A stretch of 34,552 nucleotides of DNA from Bacteroidota bacterium (lineage in GTDB: Bacteria > Bacteroidota > Bacteroidia > 2-12-FULL-35-15). Made by a program: the position numbers and the translations under genes. Of this stretch, positions 8,985-18,521 are shown in pieces (the stretch's first letter is position 1; every line of letters begins with the position of its first letter). The notes under the pieces were generated by a model. It was given only the letters and a program-made list of their open reading frames with translations, did not search any database and was not told where the DNA came from. The stretch is from positions 1-34,552 of the forward strand of contig CANJPX010000034.1 of assembly GCA_947476185.1 (NCBI GenBank), given 5' to 3'.

Positions 8985-9956
8985 ATGGACAACGTGGACA
9001 AATTTTTGATTACCGGTTATTCCGGATTTGTAAGCAAACATTTTATTGATTTTCTTGAAAACAATAAAATAAATTCAGAAGTTTTGGGTGTTGATATTCA
9101 CGAACCTGATTTCGATTTTTCTCAATATTCATTTGTAAAAGGAAACTTTGAAAAAGCCGACCTTTTGAACAAATCGTCAGTAGAACAGATCATTGCACGG
9201 TTCAAGCCAAATTACATACTCCATCTTGCTTCCTACAGCAGTGTTGCCTTAAGCTGGAGGATGCCTGTTGAGAGTTTTGCTAATAATACAAATATCTTCT
9301 TAAATTTAATTGAAACAGTCAGATTATCAGGAATAAACTGCAGGATTTTATCTATTGGTTCATCGGAAGAATATGGTAATGCAGTAGATGGAAGTCTTCA
9401 CCTTACTGAAGAACATATCTTAAATCCTATAAGTCCATATGCTGTAGCGCGTGTCTCTCAAGAAATGTTATCAAAGGTTTATACCGATAGCTATGGTATG
9501 AATATAATTATGACACGGTCGTTCAATCACATTGGAACGCACCAGAAGGACATTTTTGTTATTCCTTCGTTTGCTAAACAATTGATCTCCTTGAAAGAAA
9601 ACAAGTCAGCAATAAAAGAATTATCTACAGGGGATACCACAATTATCAGAGATTTTGTTGATGTCCGAGCAGTTGTTGAAGCATATTATCTTTTATTTAA
9701 AAAAGGGAAAAAAGGAGAGATCTATAATATTTGTAACGGCAAAGGGACCTCATTGAATGAGGTGATACAAAAAATGGCTGCCATTTTAGAAATCGAGGTA
9801 TTACAAAAGACAGATCCTGGTTTAGTTCGCCCGAATGACAACAAAGTAATTATTGGCTCTAACGAAAAAATAAAAAGGGATACAGGTTGGGAAAATAAAT
9901 ATTCCTTAGAAACAAGTTTGAAAGATATTTTGGAATATTATCAAGGAAAGGTTTAA
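8985..9956 (+). CDS. NAD(P)-dependent SDR epimerase/dehydratase, GDP-mannose 4,6-dehydratase/Rmd-like
   Basis: 323 aa from the ATG at 8985. The frame opens at a TTG at 8967, but that codon overlaps a promoter-like box. The Rossmann loop is TGYSGFVSKH (10-19, G-x-x-G-x-x-S). Other marks are SIGSSEEYGNA (123-133, as in GDP-mannose dehydratases), SPYAVARVSQEML (150-162), RSFNHIGTHQ, IRDFVDVRAVV (221-231) and RPNDNKVIIGSN near the end. These tail motifs resemble GDP-mannose 4,6-dehydratase and GDP-6-deoxymannose reductase more than UDP-glucose 4-epimerase. The catalytic pair is Tyr152...Arg156 instead of Tyr-x3-Lys. It probably makes a deoxy-sugar nucleotide for the divergent glycosyltransferases. 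Exact reaction unknown. Confidence 0.85.
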   Translation: MDNVDKFLITGYSGFVSKHFIDFLENNKINSEVLGVDIHEPDFDFSQYSFVKGNFEKADLLNKSSVEQIIARFKPNYILHLASYSSVALSWRMPVESFANNTNIFLNLIETVRLSGINCRILSIGSSEEYGNAVDGSLHLTEEHILNPISPYAVARVSQEMLSKVYTDSYGMNIIMTRSFNHIGTHQKDIFVIPSFAKQLISLKENKSAIKELSTGDTTIIRDFVDVRAVVEAYYLLFKKGKKGEIYNICNGKGTSLNEVIQKMAAILEIEVLQKTDPGLVRPNDNKVIIGSNEKIKRDTGWENKYSLETSLKDILEYYQGKV

Positions 9957-10296
9957 TATTTCTGTTTTTGTGTGAATAAAAATCATCTAATTATTATAAT
10001 AATAATTGCCATTTTGCACTAAAATAAATTGGATGCGCCTTATCTATAAACTCACAAATCTCTAAATTCGATTTGTCAAAAACTTAAGGTTGTTTTTTAT
10101 AAACAGCAAGATTCCATTTTATCGACAATAAAAGCCACTTTGTAGGACAATTGCAATACTCAGTCTAATTTATTGTAAGTTGCTAACAACCAATAAGTTC
10201 CATTTGTTATTTTAAGATGTAATAATTGCATTTATTAGAACGTTATAGACTACCTTTGTACTCGAATAGAATGAACAATTAACACCAAAATAGTAA
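9957..10296. other. 340-base gene-free region upstream of rpoD
   Basis: No open frame of note, no tRNA-like sequence and no strong hairpin were found on either strand. It is AT-rich. The only clear signal is the promoter at 10226-10258. A single DnaA-box-like 9-mer (TGTGAATAA, 9971-9979) stands alone. The epimerase gene has no evident hairpin terminator here. Confidence 0.6.
10226..10258 (+). promoter_or_regulatory. rpoD promoter (TTG-N22-TAnnTTTG)
   Basis: TTG (10226-10228), a 22-base spacer and TACCTTTG (10251-10258), an exact match to the Bacteroidota consensus. Transcription would start near 10265, about 30 bases before the ATG at 10297. The product is the sigma factor that reads this class of promoter, so autoregulation is likely. 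Confidence 0.65.
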
Positions 10297-11160
10297 ATGA
10301 GACAACTCAAAATAACCAAATCGATTACTAATCGTGAAAGTGCTTCTTTGGATAAATATCTTCAGGAAATTGGACGCGAGGAATTGATTACTGCTGATGA
10401 AGAAGTAATTTTAGCAAAGAAAATAAGGGATGGTGATCAAGCTGCACTTGAGAAATTAACGAAATCTAATTTGCGTTTCGTTGTTTCTGTTGCGAAACAA
10501 TATCAAAATCAGGGATTAAGTTTACCGGATCTTATTAATGAAGGAAATTTAGGATTAATTAAAGCTGCAAAACGTTTTGATGAGACAAGAGGTTTTAAAT
10601 TCATTTCATATGCTGTATGGTGGATCCGTCAGTCAATTCTTCAGGCTTTAGCTGAACAATCTCGTATTGTTCGTTTGCCATTGAACCAGGTTGGTTCTTT
10701 GAATAAGATCAATAAGGCTTATTCTCGTCTGGAGCAACAATTTGAACGCGAACCAAGTGCAGAAGAACTATCCGAAATTTTGGAGCTTCCTCAAGATAAG
10801 GTTGCTGATACAATGCGTGTTTCCGGTCGTCACGTATCAATGGACGCTCCATTTGTTAATGGAGAAGAAAATAGTTTATTAGATGTATTGATAAATCATG
10901 ATTCTCCACGTGCTGATAATGAATTGATGAATGAATCTTTACAGCGTGAAATTGAGCGCTCACTTTCTACATTAACAGAAAGAGAACGCGATGTTGTAAG
11001 ACTGTTCTTCGGTATTGGAATAAATCACGGATTAACATTAGAAGAAATCGGAGCAAAATTCGATCTGACCCGTGAACGCGTTCGTCAGATAAAAGAGAAA
11101 GCTATCCGCAGATTGCGTCATAATTCAAGAAGCAAATTACTCAAAACATATCTAGGGTAA
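10297..11160 (+). CDS. rpoD: Primary sigma factor RpoD/SigA (short Bacteroidota form)
   Basis: 287 aa, the short form typical of Bacteroidota, lacking region 1.1 and the long spacer of the enterobacterial protein. Region 1.2 is [20 protein letters not shown]. Region 2 includes [32 protein letters not shown] and [17 protein letters not shown] (core binding, -7 recognition and melting). Region 3 is around [11 protein letters not shown]. Region 4 has the helix-turn-helix [19 protein letters not shown] and RRLRHNS for the -33 element. It directs RNA polymerase to housekeeping promoters, several of which appear in this window. The ATG at 10297 fits family N-termini ([15 protein letters not shown]). 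It stands alone, between a consensus promoter and a hairpin terminator. Confidence 0.97.
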   Translation: MRQLKITKSITNRESASLDKYLQEIGREELITADEEVILAKKIRDGDQAALEKLTKSNLRFVVSVAKQYQNQGLSLPDLINEGNLGLIKAAKRFDETRGFKFISYAVWWIRQSILQALAEQSRIVRLPLNQVGSLNKINKAYSRLEQQFEREPSAEELSEILELPQDKVADTMRVSGRHVSMDAPFVNGEENSLLDVLINHDSPRADNELMNESLQREIERSLSTLTERERDVVRLFFGIGINHGLTLEEIGAKFDLTRERVRQIKEKAIRRLRHNSRSKLLKTYLG

Positions 11161-11180
11161 AATTTCCGAAAAGGCTATGA

Positions 11181-11250
11181 AACCGCACAAATTTCAGTTG
11201 AAAACTAAGAATAAGTTTAGCTGAAGTTTGTGCGGTTATTATTTTACTTT
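11181..11250 (+). terminator. Rho-independent terminator of rpoD
   Basis: Arms at 11181-11197 and 11221-11237 form a 17-bp stem with one mismatch (AACCGCACAAATTTCAG against CTGAAGTTTGTGCGGTT). An inner stem AAACT/AGTTT (11202-11206, 11214-11218) folds within the loop. A T-rich but interrupted tail follows (ATTATTTTACTTTT). Confidence 0.75.
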
Positions 11251-11313
11251 TATGCCGAAAAAAAAAACACACCACCCAAAACATAATCCGTTTAAACTAT
11301 AAAACTTGACACA

Positions 11314-12777
11314 ATGGAGAAAACTGAAGGAAAAAAAGCAGGAACGTATGAATCAGAATTAAATGACTGGATCAATCACGAAAAAGCTGCAATCGATTTA
11401 ATTGGAATAACAGGAAAACTTTGGTTTGAAAAATCAATTGAGTTGATTCTTTTCAGAAATCAACTGGTTGACAGAAGTACCAGCGAAATAATGAATTTAC
11501 ATCATTATGCAAAAAATATTGTAAAAAAAGTAATTACTGTTGAAGATACATTAGCCATTGCAACAGAAATTTCAAAAATGGATATCTGTCCTTCCCGTTT
11601 AGATATAGGAAAATTAGCTTATGAACGACTTCAGGAAGGTCCTAAATTTATATCTGTTGGAGATTTTCTAAAAAACAAACTAGCTGATTTCATTGGAGCA
11701 AAACAAAATATAACTCCAAAAGATGTTGTATTGTTCGGTTTTGGACGTATCGGGCGATTAGCTGCACGCGAATTAATTGCACAAGCCGGTAAAGGAGAGC
11801 AACTGCGTTTAAAAGCGATTGTTACTCGCGGTAATAGCAGCGAAGAAATAACTAAACGTGCCGACTTATTAAGAACAGATTCTGTGCACGGAGTTTTCCC
11901 TGGAACGATCATTGAAGACCTAGAGAAAAAAGCTTTGATCATTAACGGACATACCGTTTTTATGATCGATGCAAAAAATCCGGAAGATGCTGATTATACA
12001 AAATACGGAATAAACAACGCATTATTAATTGATAACACCGGTGTTTATAGAGATAAGGCTGAATTAAGTAGACACTTGAAATCAAAAGGTGTTTCAAAAG
12101 TTTTATTAACTGCTCCTGCTAAAGACATACCGAATGTGGTTCACGGAGTTAATCATCAAACAATTGATATTCAGGCAGACGATATTTTTTCCGCTGCATC
12201 TTGTACCACTAACGCTATAATGCCTGTTTTACAGGTGGTTCATTCAAAATTAGGAATTGCCCGAGGACATATTGAAACGGTTCACTCCTACACCAACGAC
12301 CAAAATTTATTGGACAACTATCACAAGAAATACCGAAGAGGTCGCTCTGCAGCTTTAAATATGGTTATTACAGAAACAGGTGCAGAAAGTGCATTAAAGA
12401 AAGTATTGCCACAATTGTCCGGAAAATTTACGGCTAACTCTGTTCGTGTTCCGACCCCTAATGTTTCTTTGGCAATATTAAGTATGACCATCGATAAAGA
12501 GGTTACTAAAGACGAAGTAAATGAGATTTTAAAAGATGCTGCATTGAACGGAGCTTTGGTAGAACAAATACAATACATGAATTCTAACGAATTAGTTTCT
12601 ACTGATGTGATCGGCAATCCTTGCTCTTCTGTGTTCGACAGTCAAGCTACGATCGTGGGGCCTGATAAAAAGAATATTGTATTATATGTTTGGTATGATA
12701 ACGAATATGGTTATACCCGCCAGGTAATTCGTTTCTCGAAATTCATCGCAGACGTAAGAAGAATGGTTTATTATTAG
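11314..12777 (+). CDS. gap: Glyceraldehyde-3-phosphate dehydrogenase, long form with N-terminal extension
   Basis: 487 aa against about 335 for classical GAPDH. The first ~135 residues are an added helical domain (LNDWINHEKAAIDLIG..., LFRNQLVDRSTSEIMNLHHY). The NAD-binding domain starts at VVLFGFGRIGRLAARELI (138-155). The active site is SAASCTTNAIMP with Cys297, and His324 lies in ETVHSYTND. NSVRVPTPNVSLAILS and WYDNEYGYTRQV complete the family signature. It oxidises glyceraldehyde 3-phosphate to 1,3-bisphosphoglycerate with NAD(P) and phosphate, or runs in reverse. Long-form GAPDHs are known in Bacteroidota and some Proteobacteria, so the extension is real and not a start error. It is monocistronic between two hairpin terminators. 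Confidence 0.95.
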   Translation: MEKTEGKKAGTYESELNDWINHEKAAIDLIGITGKLWFEKSIELILFRNQLVDRSTSEIMNLHHYAKNIVKKVITVEDTLAIATEISKMDICPSRLDIGKLAYERLQEGPKFISVGDFLKNKLADFIGAKQNITPKDVVLFGFGRIGRLAARELIAQAGKGEQLRLKAIVTRGNSSEEITKRADLLRTDSVHGVFPGTIIEDLEKKALIINGHTVFMIDAKNPEDADYTKYGINNALLIDNTGVYRDKAELSRHLKSKGVSKVLLTAPAKDIPNVVHGVNHQTIDIQADDIFSAASCTTNAIMPVLQVVHSKLGIARGHIETVHSYTNDQNLLDNYHKKYRRGRSAALNMVITETGAESALKKVLPQLSGKFTANSVRVPTPNVSLAILSMTIDKEVTKDEVNEILKDAALNGALVEQIQYMNSNELVSTDVIGNPCSSVFDSQATIVGPDKKNIVLYVWYDNEYGYTRQVIRFSKFIADVRRMVYY

Positions 12778-12795
12778 AATTGAAAAAAAAGTTAT

Positions 12796-12833
12796 AAAAA
12801 AAGCGCTTAGCATTTTTGCTAAGCGCTTTTTTT
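12796..12833. terminator. Bidirectional terminator between gap and dapA
   Basis: A perfect hairpin: the arm A7-GCGCTTAGCA (12796-12812), a TTTT loop, and TGCTAAGCGC-T7 (12817-12833). The A-run before and T-run after make it work on both strands, serving the convergent gap (+) and dapA (-) genes. Confidence 0.93.
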
Positions 12834-12848
12834 ATGATTGAATTTATC

Positions 12849-13739
12849 TTATTTATACATCTCTACCAATTCTGTCAATGCATTTTGAGTAGCCTTATTG
12901 ATTTTTACCAAAGGCAAACGAACAGTAGAAGAACATATCTTCATCATTTCCAAAACGGCCTTTACCCCTGCCGGATTTCCATCTGCAAATAATTGTTCTA
13001 TAATATCCGTTAATTTATAATGAAGCTTTTGAGATTCCTTCACATTCCCGGCTAAAATCTGGCGGGTCATTTCTGAATAATCTCTTGGAAATGCATTTGC
13101 GACAACTGAAATTACACCATCTGCACCGCTAGCAATCATTGGCAATGTAAGCATATCATCACCGGAGATGACAAGAAAATCTTTTGGTTTATTTTTGATG
13201 ATCTTCATACATTGTTCCAAATTGCCTGAAGCTTCTTTTATTGCAATTATATTTTTAAACTCTTCAGCTAATTTTAAAGTTGTTTCTGCTGTAATATTGG
13301 AAGCGGTTCTTCCGGGAACATTATATAAAATTATCGGCAGAGGCGAAACTTCAGCGATGGCTTTATAATGCTGATAAATTCCACGCTGATTCGGTTTATT
13401 ATAATATGGCGAAACAGAAAGTAATGCATCAATATTATTAAAGTCAGACGATTTTTTTAAGCTGCTTATTATTTCTTGCGTATTGTTGCCACCTAATCCT
13501 AAGACGAGTGGAACACGTTTGTTTACGTTTTCAATAACATGTGTAACCACAGATTGTTTTTCTTCCTTACTCAATGTCACTGACTCGCCTGTAGTCCCTA
13601 AAACAACAATATATTCTACGCCTCCTTTAATAATATGATCTACGAGTTTCCCGAGCGACTTATAATCTATACTGCTATCTTTGCTGAAAGGGGTAACAAT
13701 TGCAACCCCTGTACCTTTAAATTTATTGTTTTTGCTCAT
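12849..13739 (-). CDS. dapA: 4-hydroxy-tetrahydrodipicolinate synthase
   Basis: 296 aa, normal length. It is a (beta/alpha)8 class I aldolase. GTGVAIVTPF lies at 9-18; LGTTGESVTL (47-56) carries the phosphate/pyruvate-contacting threonines; SPYYNKPNQRG (110-120), LYNVPGRT (138-145, Tyr139 and Arg144) and IIAIKEASGN (164-173, Schiff-base Lys168) follow. It condenses pyruvate with aspartate semialdehyde, the first committed step to diaminopimelate and lysine, in the cytosol. It stands alone and shares the terminator with gap. A TATCTTTA box on the minus strand (13778-13771), one base off the -7 consensus, may be its promoter. Confidence 0.96.
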   Translation of the reverse strand: MSKNNKFKGTGVAIVTPFSKDSSIDYKSLGKLVDHIIKGGVEYIVVLGTTGESVTLSKEEKQSVVTHVIENVNKRVPLVLGLGGNNTQEIISSLKKSSDFNNIDALLSVSPYYNKPNQRGIYQHYKAIAEVSPLPIILYNVPGRTASNITAETTLKLAEEFKNIIAIKEASGNLEQCMKIIKNKPKDFLVISGDDMLTLPMIASGADGVISVVANAFPRDYSEMTRQILAGNVKESQKLHYKLTDIIEQLFADGNPAGVKAVLEMMKICSSTVRLPLVKINKATQNALTELVEMYK

Positions 13740-13901
13740 GATCTATTTTGACTCAATTTGTAGTTTTTTGTAAAGATAATTTGATTTTTGAAAGAACCTT
13801 AAAAAATTAAAAAAGAAAACAAAATTGTTATTTTTAGCAAAATAAAGGTTTCCAAAAAAGTTAAAAACCGTTAAAACTACCGAATAACCTTCTGTAAAAT
13901 T

Positions 13902-13909
13902 TACATTTG
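13902..13909 (+). promoter_or_regulatory. -7 element upstream of the DUF5916 gene
   Basis: TACATTTG is an exact TAnnTTTG match, 33 bases before the ATG at 13943. No TTG at the right distance was found, so only the -7 half is supported. Confidence 0.4.
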
Positions 13910-13942
13910 ATACATCCAATTTAAAATTACTTTTACATTCAT

Positions 13943-16405
13943 ATGAAGAACTACTTATTTTTCACTTTTGCATTACTTTTTTTTACCACTTGTGTTGTAT
14001 CTCAAAACGACACATCTATGATAAGAAAAGAATATTTTGCTACCCGAGCGGAAAAAAGTCCAAAGATCGATGGAGTACTAGACGATGATTCATGGAAGAA
14101 TGTGACTTCCACAAACAGCTTCACACAAGCAAGTCCTGTTTCAGGGGTGCCTGTTGCCAACAAAACGGAGGTCAAAATCATTTATGATAATACAGCAATT
14201 TACGTTAGTGCCATGTTGTATGATTCTTCATGCGACAGCATTTGCCGGCAACTAGGAAATCGGGATGAAGGTGTAAATGCTGATGAATTCAGAATAGTAT
14301 TTGATACCTATAATACAGAACAAGATGCTTTTGTTTTTATAGTTACAGCTTCCGGGTTGCAAGGAGACAGTAAATTTTCAGACAACCTATACAATGCCGT
14401 TTGGGAAAGTGCTGTAAAAACGAATGAAAAAGGTTGGAGTGTTGAAATGAAGATCCCCTTTTCAGCTATAAGATTTGCAAATATTGATGAACAGATCTGG
14501 GGTCTTCAAATAACCAGAAATACTGTGAGAAACGGCAAGTTTGATCAATGGGCATTGACAAAAAAAGGAGATACTAATTTTATGAAATATTTTGGATATT
14601 TAAAAGGTATTAAAAATATCAAAGCCCCGATTAGATTATCGCTTACTCCATATATTACTGCTTATACCTCCCATTACCCTTCAAATATTGAAGGTGAAAG
14701 TAATTTTTCAAGTAATGTAACAGGAGGTCTGGATCTGAAGTATGGAATAAATGAAAGTTTTACAGTGGATGCAACTTTACTTCCGGATTTTACTCAAGTC
14801 CAAAGTGATAATGTTGTAAAAAATTTAAGTGCTTTTGAAGTTCAGTATGATGAGCAACGACCATTTTTCCAGGAAAGCACCGAGCTTTTTCAGAAGGGAG
14901 ATCTATTTTATTCAAGAAGGATCGGAAGGCGACCAAGCAAATATTACGATGTTTACAACCAAACAAATGACAACGAGATCATTACTAAAAATCCTGATCA
15001 GGCAAAATTATTAAATGCCACTAAGGTTTCAGGAAGAACAGCGGATGGTCTTGGTGTCGGGTTATTAAATGCCGTAATGGATAATACTTATGCGATTGCA
15101 AGGGATAGTTCCGGAAATGAAAGAAAGATTCTGACCGAACCATTTTCAGATTACAATATTTTAGTTTTTGACAAACAATTGAAAAACAGCTCAAGTGTTT
15201 ATATCATTAATACCAACGTTTCAAGAAACATGGATGCCGGAAATAATAATGTTACAGGAGGAGGGGCTGATCTTAAAAATAAAAAAGGCACATATGGTAT
15301 TAATACCTCCCTTGCATTAAGTAACGTGTTTACAAAAACTGATACTGTTGCAAATCAGTATACAGATCTGTTTGGTTATAAATATCACTTAAGCTTGAGC
15401 AAAATAAGCGGACCATTTCAATTTGATGTGTATAGGAATGTAATGAACCCTACGTTCAATAATAATGGTATGGGAATCACAAACGAAACGAATTATATCA
15501 ATAATGGAATCGGAATAAATCTTTTTCAATTTGAACCAAATCGTTTATTTTTAAATTCCCATCTGGGTATATCCGTTGATGAGAATGAAAATTTTACCAC
15601 CCATAAAAGAAATAATATAAATATTCACCTTGGTGCTGATGCAGCTTTTAAAAATTACTACAGTACATATCTAGGAATTGAATCTGAACCGGTTGATGGA
15701 ATTGATTATTATGAGGCCCGTACCCCAGGACGGATTTTTGTTCGCACAAAGAATTTCTTCAGTTATGTTGGTTTGAATACGGATTGGCGAAAACGATTGA
15801 GTTTTAATTTTCATGTTCATGGGGGCTCAACCGGACTCGTTTCTCCAACCATTGGTTATAACCCATTTTACGGTGCAAATGAATCAACAAACTTCAGGGC
15901 AAACGATAAACTATCCTTTAGTCTTTACCTTGCTTTTCATATTGATGATGGTGACAGAGGTTGGGTAAATTTTGATGAGAATGATAATATTATTTTTGGA
16001 GTCAGAAAAATCACTTCTGTTGAAAATATTTTATCCGCTAAGTATTTATTCAGAAACAATTTATCCTTGAGCCTAAGAGCTCGCCATTATTGGTCAAAAG
16101 CTCACTATAAGAGTTTTTACAATTTAACGGATGATGGCCACTTAATTGACAATATCAGTTATGATGGGAATCACGATTTTAATTTCAACGCATTTAATGT
16201 GGATATGGTTTTTCAGTGGCAATTTGCACCAGGCAGTTCTTTGAATTTAGTTTGGAAAAATTCAATCTATGAAGAGCAAGATAAAACAGTTGAAGGATAT
16301 TTTAACGATCTTAATATGACTTTTGAGGCGAAACAGTTGAATACTATTTCTCTGAAAGTTTTATATTATTTCGATTATCTTTACCTCAGAAAAAAAAGAG
16401 GTTAA
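13943..16405 (+). CDS. DUF5916 protein: CBM9/DOMON-like domain plus outer-membrane beta-barrel
   Basis: 820 aa. Signal peptide [24 protein letters not shown]9/DOMON-like sugar- or ligand-binding domain begins at [15 protein letters not shown] (about 35-50) and runs to about residue 220, including [20 protein letters not shown] and [15 protein letters not shown]. The remaining ~600 residues are alternating beta strands rich in aromatic residues and N/D turns, ending [17 protein letters not shown], as expected of an outer-membrane barrel (DUF5916). DFTQVQSDN and [11 protein letters not shown] are typical of the family. The function is not known; carbohydrate binding or uptake is often proposed. 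The lolD-like gene follows after one base, so the two are probably co-transcribed. Confidence 0.86.
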   Translation: MKNYLFFTFALLFFTTCVVSQNDTSMIRKEYFATRAEKSPKIDGVLDDDSWKNVTSTNSFTQASPVSGVPVANKTEVKIIYDNTAIYVSAMLYDSSCDSICRQLGNRDEGVNADEFRIVFDTYNTEQDAFVFIVTASGLQGDSKFSDNLYNAVWESAVKTNEKGWSVEMKIPFSAIRFANIDEQIWGLQITRNTVRNGKFDQWALTKKGDTNFMKYFGYLKGIKNIKAPIRLSLTPYITAYTSHYPSNIEGESNFSSNVTGGLDLKYGINESFTVDATLLPDFTQVQSDNVVKNLSAFEVQYDEQRPFFQESTELFQKGDLFYSRRIGRRPSKYYDVYNQTNDNEIITKNPDQAKLLNATKVSGRTADGLGVGLLNAVMDNTYAIARDSSGNERKILTEPFSDYNILVFDKQLKNSSSVYIINTNVSRNMDAGNNNVTGGGADLKNKKGTYGINTSLALSNVFTKTDTVANQYTDLFGYKYHLSLSKISGPFQFDVYRNVMNPTFNNNGMGITNETNYINNGIGINLFQFEPNRLFLNSHLGISVDENENFTTHKRNNINIHLGADAAFKNYYSTYLGIESEPVDGIDYYEARTPGRIFVRTKNFFSYVGLNTDWRKRLSFNFHVHGGSTGLVSPTIGYNPFYGANESTNFRANDKLSFSLYLAFHIDDGDRGWVNFDENDNIIFGVRKITSVENILSAKYLFRNNLSLSLRARHYWSKAHYKSFYNLTDDGHLIDNISYDGNHDFNFNAFNVDMVFQWQFAPGSSLNLVWKNSIYEEQDKTVEGYFNDLNMTFEAKQLNTISLKVLYYFDYLYLRKKRG

Positions 16406-16406
16406 T

Positions 16407-17057
16407 ATGATAATAGCATCGGACATTCATAAATCATATGGAGCATTACAAGTGCTTAAAGGTGTTTCTCTTCATATCAATAAAGGAGAGATCATTTCTA
16501 TTGTAGGAGCTTCCGGTGCCGGAAAAACTACCCTCTTGCATATTTTGGGTACCCTTGACAAACCAAATAAAGGATCTTTGGTCATTAACAATTCAACAAT
16601 TTCAGGATTTAACGATAAAAAATTAGCTGAATTTAGAAATAAAAATATCGGTTTTGTTTTTCAATTTCATCATTTACTCCCTGAATTTACGGCCATTGAA
16701 AATGTATGCATTCCTGCTTTTATTGCAGGGACATCAAAATCTCAAGCGGAAGAAAAAGCTATTGAACTTTTAACATTTTTAGGTTTGAAAGAAAGGATGC
16801 ATCACAAGCCAAGTGAACTTTCAGGTGGTGAGCAACAACGTGTTGCCGTTGCAAGAGCATTGATCAACAATCCAGCTGTTGTTTTGGCGGATGAGCCTTC
16901 TGGTAATCTAGACTCAAGTTCTGCAAAAGAATTACACAAATTGTTTTTCACTTTGCGCGAAAAATTTAATCAAACTTTTGTCATCGTTACACATAACGAA
17001 GAATTGGCTAATATGGCCGATAGGAAATTAGTGATGAAAGATGGGAATATTATCTAA
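16407..17057 (+). CDS. lolD: LolD-like ABC transporter ATP-binding protein
   Basis: 216 aa, a single ABC ATPase domain. Walker A is GASGAGKT (34-41), the Q-loop lies around [12 protein letters not shown] (83-94), the signature is LSGGEQQ (138-144), Walker B is VVLADE (158-163) and the switch histidine is His196 in [18 protein letters not shown] is characteristic of LolD, the ATPase of the LolCDE complex that releases outer-membrane lipoproteins from the inner membrane; MacB-type ATPases are close relatives. No LolC/E permease is adjacent, which is common in Bacteroidota. The ATG lies one base after the DUF5916 stop. The stop abuts the end of the convergent arsC with no spacer. Confidence 0.85.
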   Translation: MIIASDIHKSYGALQVLKGVSLHINKGEIISIVGASGAGKTTLLHILGTLDKPNKGSLVINNSTISGFNDKKLAEFRNKNIGFVFQFHHLLPEFTAIENVCIPAFIAGTSKSQAEEKAIELLTFLGLKERMHHKPSELSGGEQQRVAVARALINNPAVVLADEPSGNLDSSSAKELHKLFFTLREKFNQTFVIVTHNEELANMADRKLVMKDGNII

Positions 17058-17444
17058 TTATAACTTTTCTATCAGCTCTTTCACTCTTCGCTCGATCTCA
17101 TCTCTTACTTTATTGAAATCAACAGCATTCATATGTTTTGGATCGTCTAATTTCCAGTCTTCACGATGTTCCGCAACAACAAAAGGACATTCGTCTCCAC
17201 AGCCCATTGTGATTGCGTAATCGTATTTTATTTGAGGGATCTGTTCGAGTGATTTTGAATCATGTGTAGTAAGATCGTACCCAACTTCTTTCATCGCAGC
17301 TATCGCTTTTGGATTTATTATTCCTGAAGGACGGGAACCGGAACTGTATACATTTATTTTTCCTTTCCCATGTATTTTCGCGAAAGCTTCTGCCATTTGA
17401 CTCCGATTTGAATTTTCGACACAAACGAATAATATGTTTTTCAT
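17058..17444 (-). CDS. arsC: Arsenate reductase ArsC, LMW-phosphatase fold
   Basis: 128 aa. The P-loop is C8-VENSNR14 (C-x5-R), the nucleophile of the LMW-PTPase-like, thioredoxin-linked arsenate reductases. The redox cysteines lie in MGCGDECPF (Cys82 and Cys86), and EDWKLDDPKH matches the family's W-x-x-D-D-P loop. It reduces arsenate to arsenite in the cytosol for export by the Acr3 pump encoded 9 bases upstream. It is the last gene of the arsR operon and ends directly against the convergent lolD-like gene. Confidence 0.93.
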   Translation of the reverse strand: MKNILFVCVENSNRSQMAEAFAKIHGKGKINVYSSGSRPSGIINPKAIAAMKEVGYDLTTHDSKSLEQIPQIKYDYAITMGCGDECPFVVAEHREDWKLDDPKHMNAVDFNKVRDEIERRVKELIEKL

Positions 17445-17453
17445 TTTAAATTT

Positions 17454-18518
17454 TTAGTTTGTATAATATTTTTTTCTGAACCAAAAGGCTAATTTAACCA
17501 ATGCAATTAAGGCAGGGACTTCTACCAATGGTCCGATCACTCCTGCAAATGCTTCTCCTGAATTAATTCCAAAAACACCAATCGCTACAGCGATAGCCAA
17601 TTCAAAATTGTTTCCTGTAGCTGTGAAGGATAATGCAGTATTCGTCGAATAATCTGCTCCCAGTTTTTTTGCCATAAAAAAAGTAATAATAAACATTACA
17701 GTAAAATATATTACCAATGGTATCGCTATTCTAACAACATCTAAAGGGATCTGAACAATCAATTCACCTTTTAAACTAAACATTAAAATAATGGTAAATA
17801 AAAGTGCGACAAGTGTGATAGGAGAAATAAAAGGAACGAATTTTTGTTGATACCACTCCTCCCCTTTTAATTTAATTAAAGAATACCTGCTAATTATTCC
17901 TGCTAAAAAAGGAATACCTAAATAAATAAATACACTTTCAGCAATTTGTGAAATAGATATTGAAACTTCGAAACTTTTCATTCCTACTATTTTTGGAACA
18001 TATGTCAGGTAGAAATACGAATATCCAGAATACAATAAAACCTGAAGAATGCTGTTTAGACCAACCAACCCAGCAATGTATTCCCGGTTACCTTCAGCTA
18101 ATTCATTCCATACAATTACCATTGCAATACAAGGTGCAATACCGATCAGAATTAATCCTGTCATATATTCCGGATGATCTTTTAAAAAAATATAGGAAAG
18201 TATGAACATAAATAATGGTGCAATTACCCAGGTTATGAATATTGACATCAGCACAAGTTTTACATTTTTAAAAAGTTGAGGGATCTTTTCGTAACGAACT
18301 TTTGCAAGTGGTGGGTACATCATTAATATCAATCCGATCGCGAGCGGTATATTGGTTGTTCCACTAGACATGGAATTTATTAAAGTTGCTGTTGATGGAA
18401 TAAAAAAGCCGACTGCAACACCAATTGCCATAGCAGAGAATATCCACAAGGTTAAATATCGGTCGAGAAATCCAAGGCGTTTGCGTTCGTAGGCTGGAGT
18501 ACAATTGTTTGCTGACAT
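17454..18518 (-). CDS. acr3: Arsenite efflux transporter, Acr3 family
   Basis: 354 aa integral membrane protein with about ten hydrophobic segments, the Acr3 topology. Family marks are [13 protein letters not shown] (15-27), [19 protein letters not shown] (122-140, with the essential-type Cys130), [19 protein letters not shown] and [13 protein letters not shown] (charged residue in a late membrane segment). It exports arsenite and perhaps antimonite using the proton gradient. It starts 3 bases after the methyltransferase stop and is followed after 9 bases by arsC, so the three are one transcript. Sometimes annotated arsB, but it belongs to Acr3 and not to the E. coli ArsB family. Confidence 0.94.
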   Translation of the reverse strand: MSANNCTPAYERKRLGFLDRYLTLWIFSAMAIGVAVGFFIPSTATLINSMSSGTTNIPLAIGLILMMYPPLAKVRYEKIPQLFKNVKLVLMSIFITWVIAPLFMFILSYIFLKDHPEYMTGLILIGIAPCIAMVIVWNELAEGNREYIAGLVGLNSILQVLLYSGYSYFYLTYVPKIVGMKSFEVSISISQIAESVFIYLGIPFLAGIISRYSLIKLKGEEWYQQKFVPFISPITLVALLFTIILMFSLKGELIVQIPLDVVRIAIPLVIYFTVMFIITFFMAKKLGADYSTNTALSFTATGNNFELAIAVAIGVFGINSGEAFAGVIGPLVEVPALIALVKLAFWFRKKYYTN

Positions 18519-18521
18519 AAT

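Noticed and set aside
9971-9979. DnaA-box-like 9-mer TGTGAATAA, considered as part of an origin
   Set aside because: It is a single copy with no further boxes nearby and is far from dnaA; a chance match is likely in AT-rich DNA.
11631-12617. Minus-strand open frames opposite gap
   Set aside because: They are shadows of a strongly conserved enzyme gene, with no recognisable protein.
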